Counted from the first letter of the stretch, positions 25,830 to 35,898 are shown. The stretch is 64,000 nucleotides of DNA from Salinicola endophyticus (GCF_003206575.1 NZ_PZJO01000001.1:26720-90719); one strand, 5' to 3'. Translations and numbers: made by a program. The notes: generated from the sequence alone by a model not told the origin.

Positions 25830-27533
25830 TCATTGAGCAATCTCGTCGGCCTCGCCCGAGGCGTGCCCTCGGGCGATATCGCGATGGCTGATCACGACCA
25901 CATCCCTGGGCCACCACTCGGGATGCTCGTCGCGAATGAACGCCAGCAGTTTTTCCCGAACGCTCACCTCGGCGTTCCACCCGGAGAGCGGATCGACCGT
26001 CATCAGGTAGCAGGTCACGGTCTGCGCCGGCCCGGTCTGGTCGGTCACGCAGCAGAGCAGCTTGTGATGCTCGATCACGTTCTCCTCGGCCTCGGCGAAC
26101 TCGAGGAATTTTTCACGCAGGATCGCGATATCGGCGCTCAGGTGCAGCGTCAGCACAATGCTGCGGTACTCCTTGGTACTCTTGGAGGAGAGGTTCTCGA
26201 ACGCCTTCGAGGCGAAATAGGTCACCGGCACGATCAGGCGCCGCTCGTTCCATAGCCGCAGCCTGATATGCGTATAGAAGATCCCCTCGACATAGGCCCA
26301 CTGCCCCTCGAACATCACCAGGTCGCCGACCCGTATCGGCTTGGCCAGCGACAGCTGAAACGATGACAGGATATTGCCGAGCACCGCCTGCCCCGCCACA
26401 CCCACCAGCACCGCCAGCACGCTCGCCGAGGCCAGAATCGACAACCCCAGGGTTTCGAAGAGCCGAACCTGCCCCAGCACATAGATCGTCACCGCCGTCA
26501 CCAGAATGAGAATGATGATGCGTCGAACCGCATAGAGCGTGGTGAGCAGCTTGCGGTCGTCCTGGGGCTTGGAGTCATCGATCTGGCCCGCGAGGCGACG
26601 CGTCATCTTCAGCATCATGGTATCGACGAGCCGCAACCCGACGGCCCCGATCCCCCAGGCCAGGATGGCGATCAGCACCACCCGCAGGGTGATCGTCGCC
26701 ACCGCCGAGAAGGAGACGACGTAATCGAGCAGCGCCTGGGTCAACAGCGACATCACGATGAGCGCCACCGGGCCGCGAATCTGCTTGGCGAAGATGCTCG
26801 GCGAACCGGAGGGCAGCCAGCGCGTCATCACCTCGATCAAGCGATAGACACCCTTGCCGATCAGCGCGACCGCCAGCAGCACCAGCGGGATCGCGATCCA
26901 CTCCCAGATCCTGAGCGGCCCGAAGGCGCGCTTGAGACTCTCGGGAATGTGGCGCTCGAACGCCGCCGGGCCATACTCGCGATAGAGCGCAGGGATCGCC
27001 GCCACGCTCTCCGGCGTGATCAGCCAGACCGGCTCCTCGTTGGCCAGCCGATAGCGCCCCAGACGGATGTCGTAGGTGTCGCCATCGGCCTCGAGCGTGG
27101 CCAGCTCGATATCGCGACGTGGCTCGCCGGCGTGGGGGCTCTTGCCCGTGGGGTCCTCGATCGCAGCATCCTGACGTCCGGAGAGGCCGGAAAGACGGAT
27201 CGACTTGCCACGCTGGAAGATGGCGGCGAGCTGTCGCGCCAGCTCGGCACCCTGCTTGCGCTGCGCCGCCGGAGAGAGATCGGCAAGGTTGAGGATATGG
27301 GACGCTGCTGCGAACTCATTGTGTGCCGCCAGATCGCGGAAGGTGCGCATCGCCTCCCGCGGGGTTCTGAGCTTGACCGCGTCCGGTGCCTTCCCCAGGC
27401 CACTATTGAGCGAATCGATGGCGTACCACTCCTGGACGCCGTCGGCTTCCTGGGTCTGTGCCAGGCACAGGCCGGAGACCAGACATATCGCTGCCGCCAA
27501 CAACCACCGCTGCCATGCGCTTGATCGTGTCAT
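25830..27533 (-). CDS. Mechanosensitive ion channel, large MscS family
   Basis: A 567-residue MscS-type channel. It has a signal peptide (residues 1-25, ending CLAQ), then a periplasmic domain of about 175 residues and helices from about 190. The MscS pore-and-beta core has GVAGQAVLGNILSSFQL, then the KPIRVGDLVMFEGQWAYVEGI beta domain. It is about twice the length of E. coli MscS, like the YbiO/YnaI class. Such channels release solutes on hypo-osmotic shock, relevant for a halophile. ATG 27533 was taken since the signal peptide begins there; an in-frame ATG at 27584 is also open. Confidence 0.88.
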   Translation of the reverse strand: MTRSSAWQRWLLAAAICLVSGLCLAQTQEADGVQEWYAIDSLNSGLGKAPDAVKLRTPREAMRTFRDLAAHNEFAAASHILNLADLSPAAQRKQGAELARQLAAIFQRGKSIRLSGLSGRQDAAIEDPTGKSPHAGEPRRDIELATLEADGDTYDIRLGRYRLANEEPVWLITPESVAAIPALYREYGPAAFERHIPESLKRAFGPLRIWEWIAIPLVLLAVALIGKGVYRLIEVMTRWLPSGSPSIFAKQIRGPVALIVMSLLTQALLDYVVSFSAVATITLRVVLIAILAWGIGAVGLRLVDTMMLKMTRRLAGQIDDSKPQDDRKLLTTLYAVRRIIILILVTAVTIYVLGQVRLFETLGLSILASASVLAVLVGVAGQAVLGNILSSFQLSLAKPIRVGDLVMFEGQWAYVEGIFYTHIRLRLWNERRLIVPVTYFASKAFENLSSKSTKEYRSIVLTLHLSADIAILREKFLEFAEAEENVIEHHKLLCCVTDQTGPAQTVTCYLMTVDPLSGWNAEVSVREKLLAFIRDEHPEWWPRDVVVISHRDIARGHASGEADEIAQ

Positions 27534-27840
27534 CCCTGAGTCACCGCTTTCCTGAATCGTTCGCAGGATCATCCTGCCTTGCATGGGGCGCGTCCATCAC
27601 GTGGGTCAAGCCCGCGCCCGGGAGCGCCTCGAGGATCGACCCCATCGCTGGGCGAGCACTGGCAGCGCCAGGCACTGCCTGACAGGCACACCGCCCCGCG
27701 GATTCTCTCCCGCGAGGCGGTGTCGTGACTCTCCGACGTGATGACCGGGTGTGGCTAACTGATATGACGACCTGATATGACGACCTGTCGGGACGACTTC
27801 TCGTGAAGACCTGTCATGCCCCCAGGGCGACTTGCCGGGT
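27534..27840. other. Intergenic region with hairpin and tandem 13-bp repeats
   Basis: Spacer upstream of the MscS gene and downstream of lldD. It holds a stem-loop (27689-27701 with 27710-27722, one mismatch) without a T-run, and the tandem repeat described separately. No gene seen. Confidence 0.5.
27759..27818. repeat. Tandem repeat, 13-bp period
   Basis: CTGATATGACGAC occurs twice exactly (27759-27771, 27772-27784), then decays through two further units ending GAC (27785-27797, 27798-27810) to a partial unit. Because 13 is not a multiple of 3 it is non-coding. It lies about 225 bases upstream of the MscS start. Confidence 0.7.
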
Positions 27841-29037
27841 TCAGAACTTGGCGGCTTCCGGCGGCGCCACCGCCGGGCCCTGCTCCCGCGCCAACGACTT
27901 CGCGACCGATTCCAGATGGCTGGCATTGATATCGGCAGGCGAGTGGGCACCGATCAGCGTCATGGTCACACGCAGGTCCGCGGCGATCAGTTCCAGCAGA
28001 TGCGAGACGCCTCGCTCGCCATCCGCCGCCAGCGCATAGGCATAGGCCCGGCCGAGCAGCACGCCCTTCGCCCCCAGCGCCAGCATCCTGACCACATCCA
28101 GCCCGGAGCGAACGCCGGAGTCCGCCAGCACCGTCAGCTCGTCACCGACAGCATCGGCGATGTGCGGCAACGCCTGTGCGGTGGGGATCGCGCCGTCGAG
28201 CTGCCGTCCGCCATGATTGGAGACGATGATGCCGTCGGCCCCCATGCGTACCGCATCCCGGGCATCTTCCTTGTCCAGCAACCCCTTGATGATCAGGTTG
28301 CCCTTCCAGCTTTCGCGGATCCACTCCAGCTCGCTCCAGCTGATGGAAGGATCGAAGTTCTTGGCCAGAAACCCCATGTAGTCGTCCATGCTCATCTGGC
28401 GGCCGGTATAGGCTTCGATATTGCCGAACGATAAAGGCTTGCCCTTGAGCGCGACGTCGAACGCCCACCAGGGGTGGGTCAGCGCCTGAACGGTCTGGCG
28501 CAGCTTGGCGTGGGGGCCGGACATGCCGGAGTGGCGATCGCGGTAACGCGAGCCCGGCAGCGGCATGTCGACGGTGAAGACCAGCGTCTTCATACCCGCG
28601 GCCCAGGCGCGATCCAACGCGTTCTGCATGAAGCCGCGATCCTTCAGCACATAGAGCTGAGACCACAGTTCCCCGTTGGCGCCCGCCGCCACCTCCTCGA
28701 TGGAGCAGACCGACACCGTCGACAGCGTGTAGGGAATGCCGGCCTTGTCGGCGGCCCTGGCGGCCTGCACCTCGCCGCGGCGCGCATACATGCCGGTCGC
28801 CCCGACCGGCGCCAGCGCCACCGGCAGCTTCCAGCGGCTGCCGAGCACCTCGGTCTCCAGCAGCGGATCACCGCCCCCCTGGAGCACCCGCTGGCGCAGC
28901 GGAATGGCCTGCAGGGCCTCGACGTTGCCCCGCAACGTGCTTTCGGTCACCGCCCCGCCATCGAGATAATCGAACAGAAAGCGAGGAATACGCCGCTTGG
29001 CAGCTCGGCGGTAATCGGTAGGGCCTGAGATGATCAT
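27841..29037 (-). CDS. lldD: L-lactate dehydrogenase (quinone/FMN dependent)
   Basis: A 398-residue FMN enzyme matching E. coli LldD along its length: [58 protein letters not shown] and the catalytic His in [10 protein letters not shown]. It oxidises L-lactate to pyruvate at the membrane and passes electrons to quinone. It stands alone; no lldP or lldR is next to it. A terminator for the genes upstream lies just before its start. Confidence 0.93.
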   Translation of the reverse strand: MIISGPTDYRRAAKRRIPRFLFDYLDGGAVTESTLRGNVEALQAIPLRQRVLQGGGDPLLETEVLGSRWKLPVALAPVGATGMYARRGEVQAARAADKAGIPYTLSTVSVCSIEEVAAGANGELWSQLYVLKDRGFMQNALDRAWAAGMKTLVFTVDMPLPGSRYRDRHSGMSGPHAKLRQTVQALTHPWWAFDVALKGKPLSFGNIEAYTGRQMSMDDYMGFLAKNFDPSISWSELEWIRESWKGNLIIKGLLDKEDARDAVRMGADGIIVSNHGGRQLDGAIPTAQALPHIADAVGDELTVLADSGVRSGLDVVRMLALGAKGVLLGRAYAYALAADGERGVSHLLELIAADLRVTMTLIGAHSPADINASHLESVAKSLAREQGPAVAPPEAAKF

Positions 29038-29071
29038 GGATTCGCCTTAACGCTCGGTACGGAAGCCGTGG

Positions 29072-29100
29072 AAAGAAAAACTCGCCGCACACGGCGAGGG
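29072..29100 (-). terminator. Intrinsic terminator of the flavin reductase/GST operon
   Basis: On the minus strand: stem CTCGCCG / CGGCGAG (29092-29098 with 29081-29087) with a 4-base loop, followed by TTTTTCTTT. It lies between the flavin reductase stop (29203) and the lldD start (29037). Confidence 0.85.
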
Positions 29101-29202
29101 AAGAGAGAAGCTGCGGCTAGCGTACCAAGTCCCCTCGCAGAAAAGCGGTCTCGGGAATCAGGACTTTAGTCGCAGATCCCGCGCCCTGGCACGTCTATCC
29201 TC

Positions 29203-30876
29203 TCATCCTGCCGGACCGAAGGTCTCGAAGTCGATCTGATTCGCCGCGACACCACGCGACTCCAGCCCGGCGCTGATGGCGGCGAGAAACCCGGCAGGCC
29301 CACAGAGCAGATAATGGGCTTCGTCTCCAGCACCCAGCGCCAGCAGTTCCGCGGCAGTGAGGCGGCCTTCAGTGTCGTAGTCCCTGCCGCGGATATCACT
29401 GGCCTGCGGCGCGCTGTAGAAGATGCGGCGCTCGATCTGGCGACCGGCAGCACGTGAGCCGGCCTGGATCGCGGCTTCGACCTCCGCCCTGAAGGCATGG
29501 GCCGGGCCGTTGCGGGTGGCATGAACGAACCAGATCGGGCGCACGCTGCCGCGCTCCGCATCGGCCACCGCCGCATGCAGCATCGCCAGCATCGGTGTGA
29601 TGCCCACCCCGGCGCTGATCAGCACCAGCGGACCTTGCCCGGCGGGCAGCACGAAGTCGCCGGCAGGGGCGTGGGCAGCAAGGCGATCGCCGACCGCGAC
29701 CCGGTCATGCAGAAAGCGCGACGCGATCCCGTGCGTCTCACGCTTGACGCTGATGCGGTAGGTGGCGTCGGCGGGCGATCCCGAGAGCGAATAGCTACGC
29801 CGGACCCGCCCCGACTGCCCCGATACCGCAAGTTCGATCGGCAGATGCTGCCCGGCCCGGAAAGGCGGCAGCGCGCTACCATCGGCACTGACCAGCAGGA
29901 AGGACGTGATCCGATCGCTCTCGCGGCGCTTCTCGACCACCGCGAGCCGCAGCGCCGGCGTCTCTCGCTGCCACCGCAGCGCCAGCACCGCAGGGCGATC
30001 CACCACCCGCTCGATGCTGACCTCGATCCAGCGCCGGGCGTTCGGATCCTCGTCCGGCCGCGGCTCCCACTCGAGGCGGGTACGTCCGGTGATCTGCAGC
30101 ATGCCGCCGCTCTCGAAATCGACGAACAGCAGCCCCACGCGGGGGTCCTGGAGCAGGTTGCCGAGGGTGTTGAAGAAGTTGTTGCCAGGGTAGTCCGGGA
30201 ATCGAAGCGTGCCCGCCCCGGTGACCTGGACGAACCCCGGCTCTCCGCCGCGATGGGAGGCGTCGTAACCGCGGTTCGTGCTGGTCTCCCCGCCTGAATC
30301 ATGGGCCGAATCGGGATCGGCGACGGAGCCGGAAACGGAGCCGATAAAGAAGGTATCCGCCACGGCGATTCGCGCGCGCTGCCCGGCATCGAGCCGCTCG
30401 GACACGCTGGCGCCGGGCTCGGGAACGGGCTCGACGCGCCGCCACACCCGCTCGCGGATGTACTGTGGGCAGTTGCCGAAGCTCTGCTTCACCTCGACGA
30501 CCAGCCCCGCCTGGGCCGACCTAACCACCCCGTTGAGCCGGTTGCGGCGCCGAGTCTCCAGCTCGATCCCCAGCAGGCCAACCTCGTCGCCGGCCTGCAG
30601 CGCCGTGGCCAGCGGGTCCTCACGCGCCAACGTCGCCGCCATGGCCAGGGTTCGCGCATCCGGCGTGGCGGTGAACCCCGGCTCGCCTTCCAGCAGGGTG
30701 ACCCAGGGCTGGCCCTGCGCGTCGCCAGCGGCCAGGACGATGAATGGCAACTGGGCGAAGAACTCGCGATGCTGCTCGGGCATATGATCGCGGATGAAGC
30801 GACCGGATGGCGCTACGCCGGCGCGGCGCTGCGCCTCTAACTCTCCCGCATGGAAGGGTGTGGTATCGCGTGTCAT
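29203..30876 (-). CDS. PNPOx-like domain fused to ferredoxin-NADP reductase-type module
   Basis: A 557-residue two-part protein. Residues about 25-320 resemble the pyridoxamine-phosphate-oxidase (FMN-binding split-barrel) fold: FIVLAAGDAQGQPWVTLLEG, then FPDYPGNNFFNTLGNLLQDPRVGLLFVD. Residues about 325-557 are an FAD/NAD(P)H reductase module: RRSYSLSGSP for FAD, LISAGVGITPMLAML for NAD(P), and YLLCGPAGF. The [2Fe-2S] domain often fused at the C-terminus is absent; the protein ends IDFETFGPAG. A general redox or detoxification role is likely. It is encoded 28 bases after a GST gene in the same operon. Confidence 0.85.
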   Translation of the reverse strand: MTRDTTPFHAGELEAQRRAGVAPSGRFIRDHMPEQHREFFAQLPFIVLAAGDAQGQPWVTLLEGEPGFTATPDARTLAMAATLAREDPLATALQAGDEVGLLGIELETRRRNRLNGVVRSAQAGLVVEVKQSFGNCPQYIRERVWRRVEPVPEPGASVSERLDAGQRARIAVADTFFIGSVSGSVADPDSAHDSGGETSTNRGYDASHRGGEPGFVQVTGAGTLRFPDYPGNNFFNTLGNLLQDPRVGLLFVDFESGGMLQITGRTRLEWEPRPDEDPNARRWIEVSIERVVDRPAVLALRWQRETPALRLAVVEKRRESDRITSFLLVSADGSALPPFRAGQHLPIELAVSGQSGRVRRSYSLSGSPADATYRISVKRETHGIASRFLHDRVAVGDRLAAHAPAGDFVLPAGQGPLVLISAGVGITPMLAMLHAAVADAERGSVRPIWFVHATRNGPAHAFRAEVEAAIQAGSRAAGRQIERRIFYSAPQASDIRGRDYDTEGRLTAAELLALGAGDEAHYLLCGPAGFLAAISAGLESRGVAANQIDFETFGPAG

Positions 30877-30904
30877 GACCGACCTCCGTTCGCACGTCTA
30901 CTAT

Positions 30905-31546
30905 TCAGGCCAGTCGCGGCGATGTCGCCATGGCGACGAAGTGCTGCAGCGCTTCGATTCGCGCCAGCCAGGCGCGCACCTGCGGATAGGGGGCGAGGCT
31001 CACACCGCCCTCCGGGGCGTGGGCGATATAGCTGTAGCCGGCGATGTCGGCCAGCGTCGGATGATCGCTCGCCAGCCACTCACGGCCGTCGAGATGAGCT
31101 TCCATCATCCCCAGCAGGGTGTGCGAACGCGCCTTGGCGGCATCGTGGTCGAGGGGCGCATCGAAGACCGTGACCAGCCTCGCCGCGCAAGGGCCGTGGG
31201 CGATCTCGCCGGCGGCGATGGAGAGCCAGCGCTGCACTTGGGCCTTCTCCAGCGGTTCGCTGCCGGTCCAGCGGGCAGTCTCCCCATAGCGCTCGACCAG
31301 ATAGATGAGGATGGCGTTGGAGTCCGCCAGAGTGACGCCGTTGTCATCGATCGCCGGCACCTGCCCCAGCGGGCTGATCGCCAGATAGGCGGGCTCGCGG
31401 TGGGCACCGTTGGCCATATCCAGATCGATGGTCGTATAGGGCACCTCCAGCAGCGCCAGCATCAGTTCGACACGGTGACAGTGGCCCGACTTGGGGTTGC
31501 GATAGAGCGTTACGGGAGCATCGGTAAGGGCATTGGCATTCGACAT
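30905..31546 (-). CDS. Glutathione S-transferase family protein
   Basis: A 213-residue GST. The N-terminal thioredoxin fold has YRNPKSGHCHRVELMLALLE, the cis-Pro segment GQVPAIDD and the glutathione-binding Asp-Ser in LADSNAILIYL. The helical C-domain follows, with the N-capping box DHPTLADIAGYSY. It is the promoter-proximal gene of a two-gene operon with the flavin reductase fusion, divergent from a LysR gene, which suggests LysR-controlled stress or xenobiotic defence. Confidence 0.9.
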   Translation of the reverse strand: MSNANALTDAPVTLYRNPKSGHCHRVELMLALLEVPYTTIDLDMANGAHREPAYLAISPLGQVPAIDDNGVTLADSNAILIYLVERYGETARWTGSEPLEKAQVQRWLSIAAGEIAHGPCAARLVTVFDAPLDHDAAKARSHTLLGMMEAHLDGREWLASDHPTLADIAGYSYIAHAPEGGVSLAPYPQVRAWLARIEALQHFVAMATSPRLA

Positions 31547-31710
31547 GATCGGGCTCCTTCAGTAGTGACATGAATCATGAGACGAGCCGAACCGCGATCC
31601 AGGGCCACTCACCAGACGCGATCGCCGCAGGGCTCGTGCTAGTGGCCACTCTATTCGCTATCGTTAGCTGGAAGAATGAGCCCATTCTGAAAGGAACTGT
31701 TTTGGTTTCT

Positions 31711-31729
31711 GAAATACTGCTGTGATTTC
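31711..31729. promoter_or_regulatory. Putative LysR operator between GST and LysR genes
   Basis: GAAAT-N9-ATTTC dyad in the 239-base spacer between divergent genes. It lies 57 bases before the LysR start and is flanked by further TTTCTGAAA-like sequence. By-eye assignment. Confidence 0.4.
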
Positions 31730-31785
31730 TTAAACCTCACCCTGAATTCTGAAACGCCATCGACGCAGGGAGCCATTCCATCGCC

Positions 31786-32709
31786 ATGGATCGTCTACAG
31801 GCACTGACGGTTTTCGTCGCCGTCGCCGAGGCGGAAAGCTTCGCCCAGGGGGCACGCCTCAGCGGGCTCAGCGCGCCCTCTGCGACCCGAGCCATCAACA
31901 CCCTGGAAAGCCACCTGGGCGCCCGTCTGTTCACCCGCTCGACCCGCCGTGTGCGCCTGACCGAAGCGGGTCGAACCTATCTCGGGGAGGTACGCGAGAT
32001 CCTCGCCCAGCTACAGGCCGCCGACGACGCGGCCTCGGGCGCGGCCAACACCCCGGTGGGCCGGCTGCGAATCACCTGCCCGCAGGAGTTCGGCCGCCTG
32101 CATGTCACGCCGCTGCTCACGGATTTTCTCGATCACTATCCCCAGGTCGAAGCGGAACTGATGATGCTCGATCGCATCGTCAATCTGGTCGAGGAGGGCT
32201 TCGATATCGCCGTGCGCATCGGCCACCTGCCCGACTCCGAGCTCACGGCCGTGCGCATCGGCCAGGTACGCCGTGTCATCTGCGGCTCACCGGACTATCT
32301 CGACCGCTGGGGGCCTCCCCGCACACCGGGAGAGCTTGCCCGGCATCGCCTCGTCACGCTGGCGGCCGGAGTGCCGGCGCGGGAGTGGCACCTCGGCGCG
32401 GATGCATCGCGCGGTGTCAGCGTGGCATCGCGGCTCACGGTGAGCAGCGTGGCGGCGGCCATCGATATCGCCCGGCGGGGCTGGGGGCTGTGCCGCGTGC
32501 TGTCGTACCAGGTGGGCCCGGATCTCGACGCCGGTGCCCTGCAGACCGTGCTGGAAGAGCACGAGCCCGCCCCACTGCCGGTACATCTGGTCCACGTCGA
32601 GGGCCGCCGGGCGGCGGCCAAGGTGCGGGCTTTCATCGACTTCGCGGTGCCACGGCTACGGGCGCTGGAGGTCTTGCGGAGCGAAGGCGACGCCGAGCGG
32701 GGCGAGTAG
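31786..32709 (+). CDS. LysR family transcriptional regulator
   Basis: A 307-residue LysR regulator of the CrgA-like class, beginning MDRLQALTVFVAVAEAESFAQGA, with HTH at about 1-60 and the effector domain beyond. It is divergent from the GST/flavin reductase operon and probably controls it. The start is supported by the near-universal MDRLQAL N-terminus. Confidence 0.92.
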   Translation: MDRLQALTVFVAVAEAESFAQGARLSGLSAPSATRAINTLESHLGARLFTRSTRRVRLTEAGRTYLGEVREILAQLQAADDAASGAANTPVGRLRITCPQEFGRLHVTPLLTDFLDHYPQVEAELMMLDRIVNLVEEGFDIAVRIGHLPDSELTAVRIGQVRRVICGSPDYLDRWGPPRTPGELARHRLVTLAAGVPAREWHLGADASRGVSVASRLTVSSVAAAIDIARRGWGLCRVLSYQVGPDLDAGALQTVLEEHEPAPLPVHLVHVEGRRAAAKVRAFIDFAVPRLRALEVLRSEGDAERGE

Positions 32710-32731
32710 AACGGCTAGCGGGCAGGCCATG

Positions 32732-34111
32732 TCACCGGCCCAGACCGCTCATCAACACATACTTCACGTCGACGTACTCCTCGATGCCGTAGTAGCTCCC
32801 CTCGCGCCCGTAGCCGGACTGCTTGATACCGCCGAACGGCACCGACGCCGTTCCCACCGAACCGCTATTGAGAATGACCATGCCCGCCTCCAGCGCTCGC
32901 GACAGGCGGAATCCGCGCCCCAGGTCGCGGGTGTAGGCGTAGGCCACCAGACCATACTCGGTGGCGTTGGCACGTTCGATGACCTCGTCTTCCGTCTCGA
33001 AACGATAGATCGGGAACACCGGACCGAAGATTTCGTTCTGCGCCATCTCGGCATCGTCATCGAGGTCGGTCACGATGGTCGGCTCATAGAACAGTCCACC
33101 CAATGCGTGGGGCTTGCCACCGAGCACGACGCGGGCGCCATCTCGACGGGCGGCGTCCACCAGCGACGCTACCTTGTCGAAGCCGGCCCGATTGATCATG
33201 GGCCCGACAGCGGCATCGTCACGCATGCCATCGCCCACCGCCACGCGCGATACCCGCTCGGCGAGTCGCTCGACGAAGTCATCGTGAATCGAGGCGTGCA
33301 CATAGAAGCGATTGGGCGAGATACAGACCTGGCCTGAGTTGCGCAGCTTGGCACCGACGGCGCCATCGAGCGCCGCCTGCAGATCGGCATCGTCGAAGAT
33401 GATGAAGGGCGCATTGCCCCCCAGCTCCAGCGTCATGCGGGTCAGCGTCTGCCCGCAGGCATTGGCGAGCAGGCGCCCCACCGCAGTCGATCCGGTGAAC
33501 GAGAGCTTGCGGATACGGGTATCACTGGTGAAACGCGCGCCGATCGCTTTCGGATCCCCGGTGACCATCTCGAACACGCCCTCCGGAATACCGACTTCCC
33601 GCGCGGCTTCCAACAGTTTGTAGGCAGTCAGCGGCGTCTCCTCGGCGGGCTTGATGATCATCGTGCAGCCCGCCGCCAGGGCGGTAGCGATCTTGCGCGT
33701 GATCATCATGAACGGGAAGTTCCAGGGCGTGATGGCCGCCGTCGGGCCGACCGGTTCCTTGACGACCGTGATGGCCGAATCCGCGGCATGGCTGGGGATG
33801 GTATCGCCGTAGACGCGCTTGGCCTCCTCCGCGTACCACTCGATGAAACCGAGACCGTAGTCGACCTCGGCGTACGCCTCGGAGAGGCACTTGCCGTTCT
33901 CCTTGACGATGAGTTCGGCAAAGGCCGCCTTGTCATCGCGGATGCGCTCGAACCAGCGCCGCAGCAGGTCACTGCGCGCCTTCGCCAGCTTGCGCGACCA
34001 GGCGGGAAAGGCCGCACAGGTACGATCGATCGCAGCGTTCACTTCACTCAAGGACATGGCCGGCGCGTCGCCGACTTTCTGACCATTGGCAGGATTCAGG
34101 ACTTCGATCAC
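32732..34111 (-). CDS. NAD(P)-dependent aldehyde dehydrogenase (succinate-semialdehyde dehydrogenase-like)
   Basis: A 459-residue ALDH. It has ITPWNFPFMMITRKIATALAAGC, the catalytic Glu in LELGGNAPFI, the catalytic Cys in SGQVCISPNR, and EIFGPVFP. It resembles the GabD/glycolaldehyde group that oxidises small aldehydes to acids. GTG 34111 was chosen because VIEVLNPANGQ is the normal family start and GAGGAG lies 7 bases upstream; the open extension to 34186 is basic and Cys-rich and looks spurious. It is divergent from an AraC gene. Confidence 0.88.
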   Translation of the reverse strand: MIEVLNPANGQKVGDAPAMSLSEVNAAIDRTCAAFPAWSRKLAKARSDLLRRWFERIRDDKAAFAELIVKENGKCLSEAYAEVDYGLGFIEWYAEEAKRVYGDTIPSHAADSAITVVKEPVGPTAAITPWNFPFMMITRKIATALAAGCTMIIKPAEETPLTAYKLLEAAREVGIPEGVFEMVTGDPKAIGARFTSDTRIRKLSFTGSTAVGRLLANACGQTLTRMTLELGGNAPFIIFDDADLQAALDGAVGAKLRNSGQVCISPNRFYVHASIHDDFVERLAERVSRVAVGDGMRDDAAVGPMINRAGFDKVASLVDAARRDGARVVLGGKPHALGGLFYEPTIVTDLDDDAEMAQNEIFGPVFPIYRFETEDEVIERANATEYGLVAYAYTRDLGRGFRLSRALEAGMVILNSGSVGTASVPFGGIKQSGYGREGSYYGIEEYVDVKYVLMSGLGR

Positions 34112-34325
34112 AGGAGTACTCCTCACAGGCCGTTGGTGTGCAAAACCCGATGCACAGGACGGCTTGCATGATAGAAATGCCTCCACTGACCGACGATGGC
34201 TCCCGCTCTCACATCATTGCCTAAAGCTCTTTCCAGCCCGCTCGATCCGACCAAAACATGCCAGACTCTAGCGGCCGCCACATCGAGCAGCGCATCGTGA
34301 CCGTCCGTCGACAAAGGCTGCCATC

Positions 34326-35288
34326 ATGCCCCCAGCAAACCAGCGATATCGCACCGAGCCGAACGCCCAGCAGCAGGAGATCATCGCCCTGCTGGAAAAG
34401 CTCGCACCTGAGGAAGGGTACAACCTGACCGCCCTGCCGGACGTGAGGTTCCTGCGCTCGAACCGCCCGCTCACATCCACGCCGGTGCTCTACGATCCCG
34501 GCATCGTGATCGTCTGCCAGGGCCGCAAGCGAGGCTTCTTCGGTGGGCAGGTCTATCGCTACGACGCCCAGCACTACCTGGCCGTCTCCGTGCCCGTCCC
34601 CTTCACCATGGAAACCGACGCCAGTGCGGCAGCGCCGCTGCTGGCGATCTACATGCACCTGGACTTCGAGCTCGCCGCCGCGGTGATGCTGCAGATCGAG
34701 ACCATCGGCGATCTGCCCCCAGCCACCCCACGCGGCATGGTCTCGACGCCCATGGACGAACGTCTGCAAGCGTCAGTGCTGCGTTTCCTGGATGCCATGA
34801 GCCGACCGCTCGACGCCGCGGTACTCGGCCCGGCGCTGGTGCGCGAGATCTATTTTCACGTCCTGACGGGCGATCAGGGCCCCTCGATACGGGCGGCGCT
34901 GGCGATGCAGGGCCAGTTCGGCAAGGTGGCGCGGGCGCTGCGCTGCATTCACGCCGCTTATCAAGAGGATCTCGACGTTGGCCAGCTCGCGCGGCACGCC
35001 GGCATGAGCATCGCGACCTTCCACGCACACTTCAAGGCGGTGACGCTCACCACGCCGATGCAGTATCTGAAATCCACGCGCCTGCATCAGGCCCGACTGC
35101 TGATGGTGAGAAACGGCATGACCGCCGCCGCGGCCAGCGCCCGAGTCGGCTATGAAAGTCCTGCGCAATTCAGCCGCGAGTTCAAGCGCCTGTTCGGCCG
35201 CACACCGACCGCGGAAGTCAGGCGGATGAAGGCGGAATTCGCGATTCCCCCCGCCCAAGCGGCGAGCGAGTTCGTATCGTCACATTGA
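34326..35288 (+). CDS. AraC family transcriptional regulator (AraC_N type)
   Basis: A 320-residue regulator. The N-terminal AraC_N sensor has LRSNRPLTSTPVLYDPGIVIVCQGRK. The C-terminal tandem HTH spans about 200-300 (LARHAGMSIATFHAHFKAVT and ASARVGYESPAQFSREFKRLFG). It is divergent from the aldehyde dehydrogenase gene across about 214 bases, so that gene is the probable target. Confidence 0.9.
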   Translation: MPPANQRYRTEPNAQQQEIIALLEKLAPEEGYNLTALPDVRFLRSNRPLTSTPVLYDPGIVIVCQGRKRGFFGGQVYRYDAQHYLAVSVPVPFTMETDASAAAPLLAIYMHLDFELAAAVMLQIETIGDLPPATPRGMVSTPMDERLQASVLRFLDAMSRPLDAAVLGPALVREIYFHVLTGDQGPSIRAALAMQGQFGKVARALRCIHAAYQEDLDVGQLARHAGMSIATFHAHFKAVTLTTPMQYLKSTRLHQARLLMVRNGMTAAAASARVGYESPAQFSREFKRLFGRTPTAEVRRMKAEFAIPPAQAASEFVSSH

Positions 35289-35403
35289 GGTCTCGAACCG
35301 CTAGCCAGCGCGTCACCTGCAGGCACTCGGTCTTCAGACAGCGGCCCACCCATAGCGAACGTGGTCATCAAAGTGCCGCTTTGGGCCAGGTGATCTCGCG
35401 TTC

Positions 35404-35898
35404 TCAAGCCCAGATCCGCGCGAGCAAGAGCGCGGATATATAGAGACCGCCACCGAAGATCACATGGGTCGCCAGACTGCGTAGCGCGTTTTTCAGCGGG
35501 GTCGGCGTGCGCGACCCTGCGATGCCGGCCCCCATGGCGGGCTGCATCACGAACAGCGGAAACACGAGCGTCGCTACCCCAACCCCCAAGGCGGCTCGCC
35601 AAGAGGGGGCATGCAGCCAATCGGCACCGCAACAGATCACCAGCAGTGCGGCGAACGCGATACCTACCGCGTAGTGAACGGCCCAGCCCAATAGCCTCTC
35701 ACCCTGGATCGGCGCGGCCTTGCCAATACTGGCGTGGACCAGTTGGCCTCCGCGCAGGTGGCCGATCAAGCGGCCGACGAGCGCGTAATTCAGCGTGGGT
35801 ACACCCAAGGCTTTGAGAAACGCCGTCCACAGATCCATGATCCAGGTTGCCCCGATACCCACCAGCACCACCCGCACTGCCACTTCCACCGTTGTCAT
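35404..35898 (-). CDS. DUF2938 family membrane protein
   Basis: A 164-residue inner-membrane protein with about four helices. It matches the DUF2938 pattern: GIGATWIMDLWTAFLKALGVP, then GWAVHYAVGIAFAALLV and PLFVMQPAMGAG. Function unknown. It is divergent from a MerR regulator gene with a perfect dyad in between, so it is probably inducible by whatever that regulator senses. Confidence 0.82.
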   Translation of the reverse strand: MTTVEVAVRVVLVGIGATWIMDLWTAFLKALGVPTLNYALVGRLIGHLRGGQLVHASIGKAAPIQGERLLGWAVHYAVGIAFAALLVICCGADWLHAPSWRAALGVGVATLVFPLFVMQPAMGAGIAGSRTPTPLKNALRSLATHVIFGGGLYISALLLARIWA

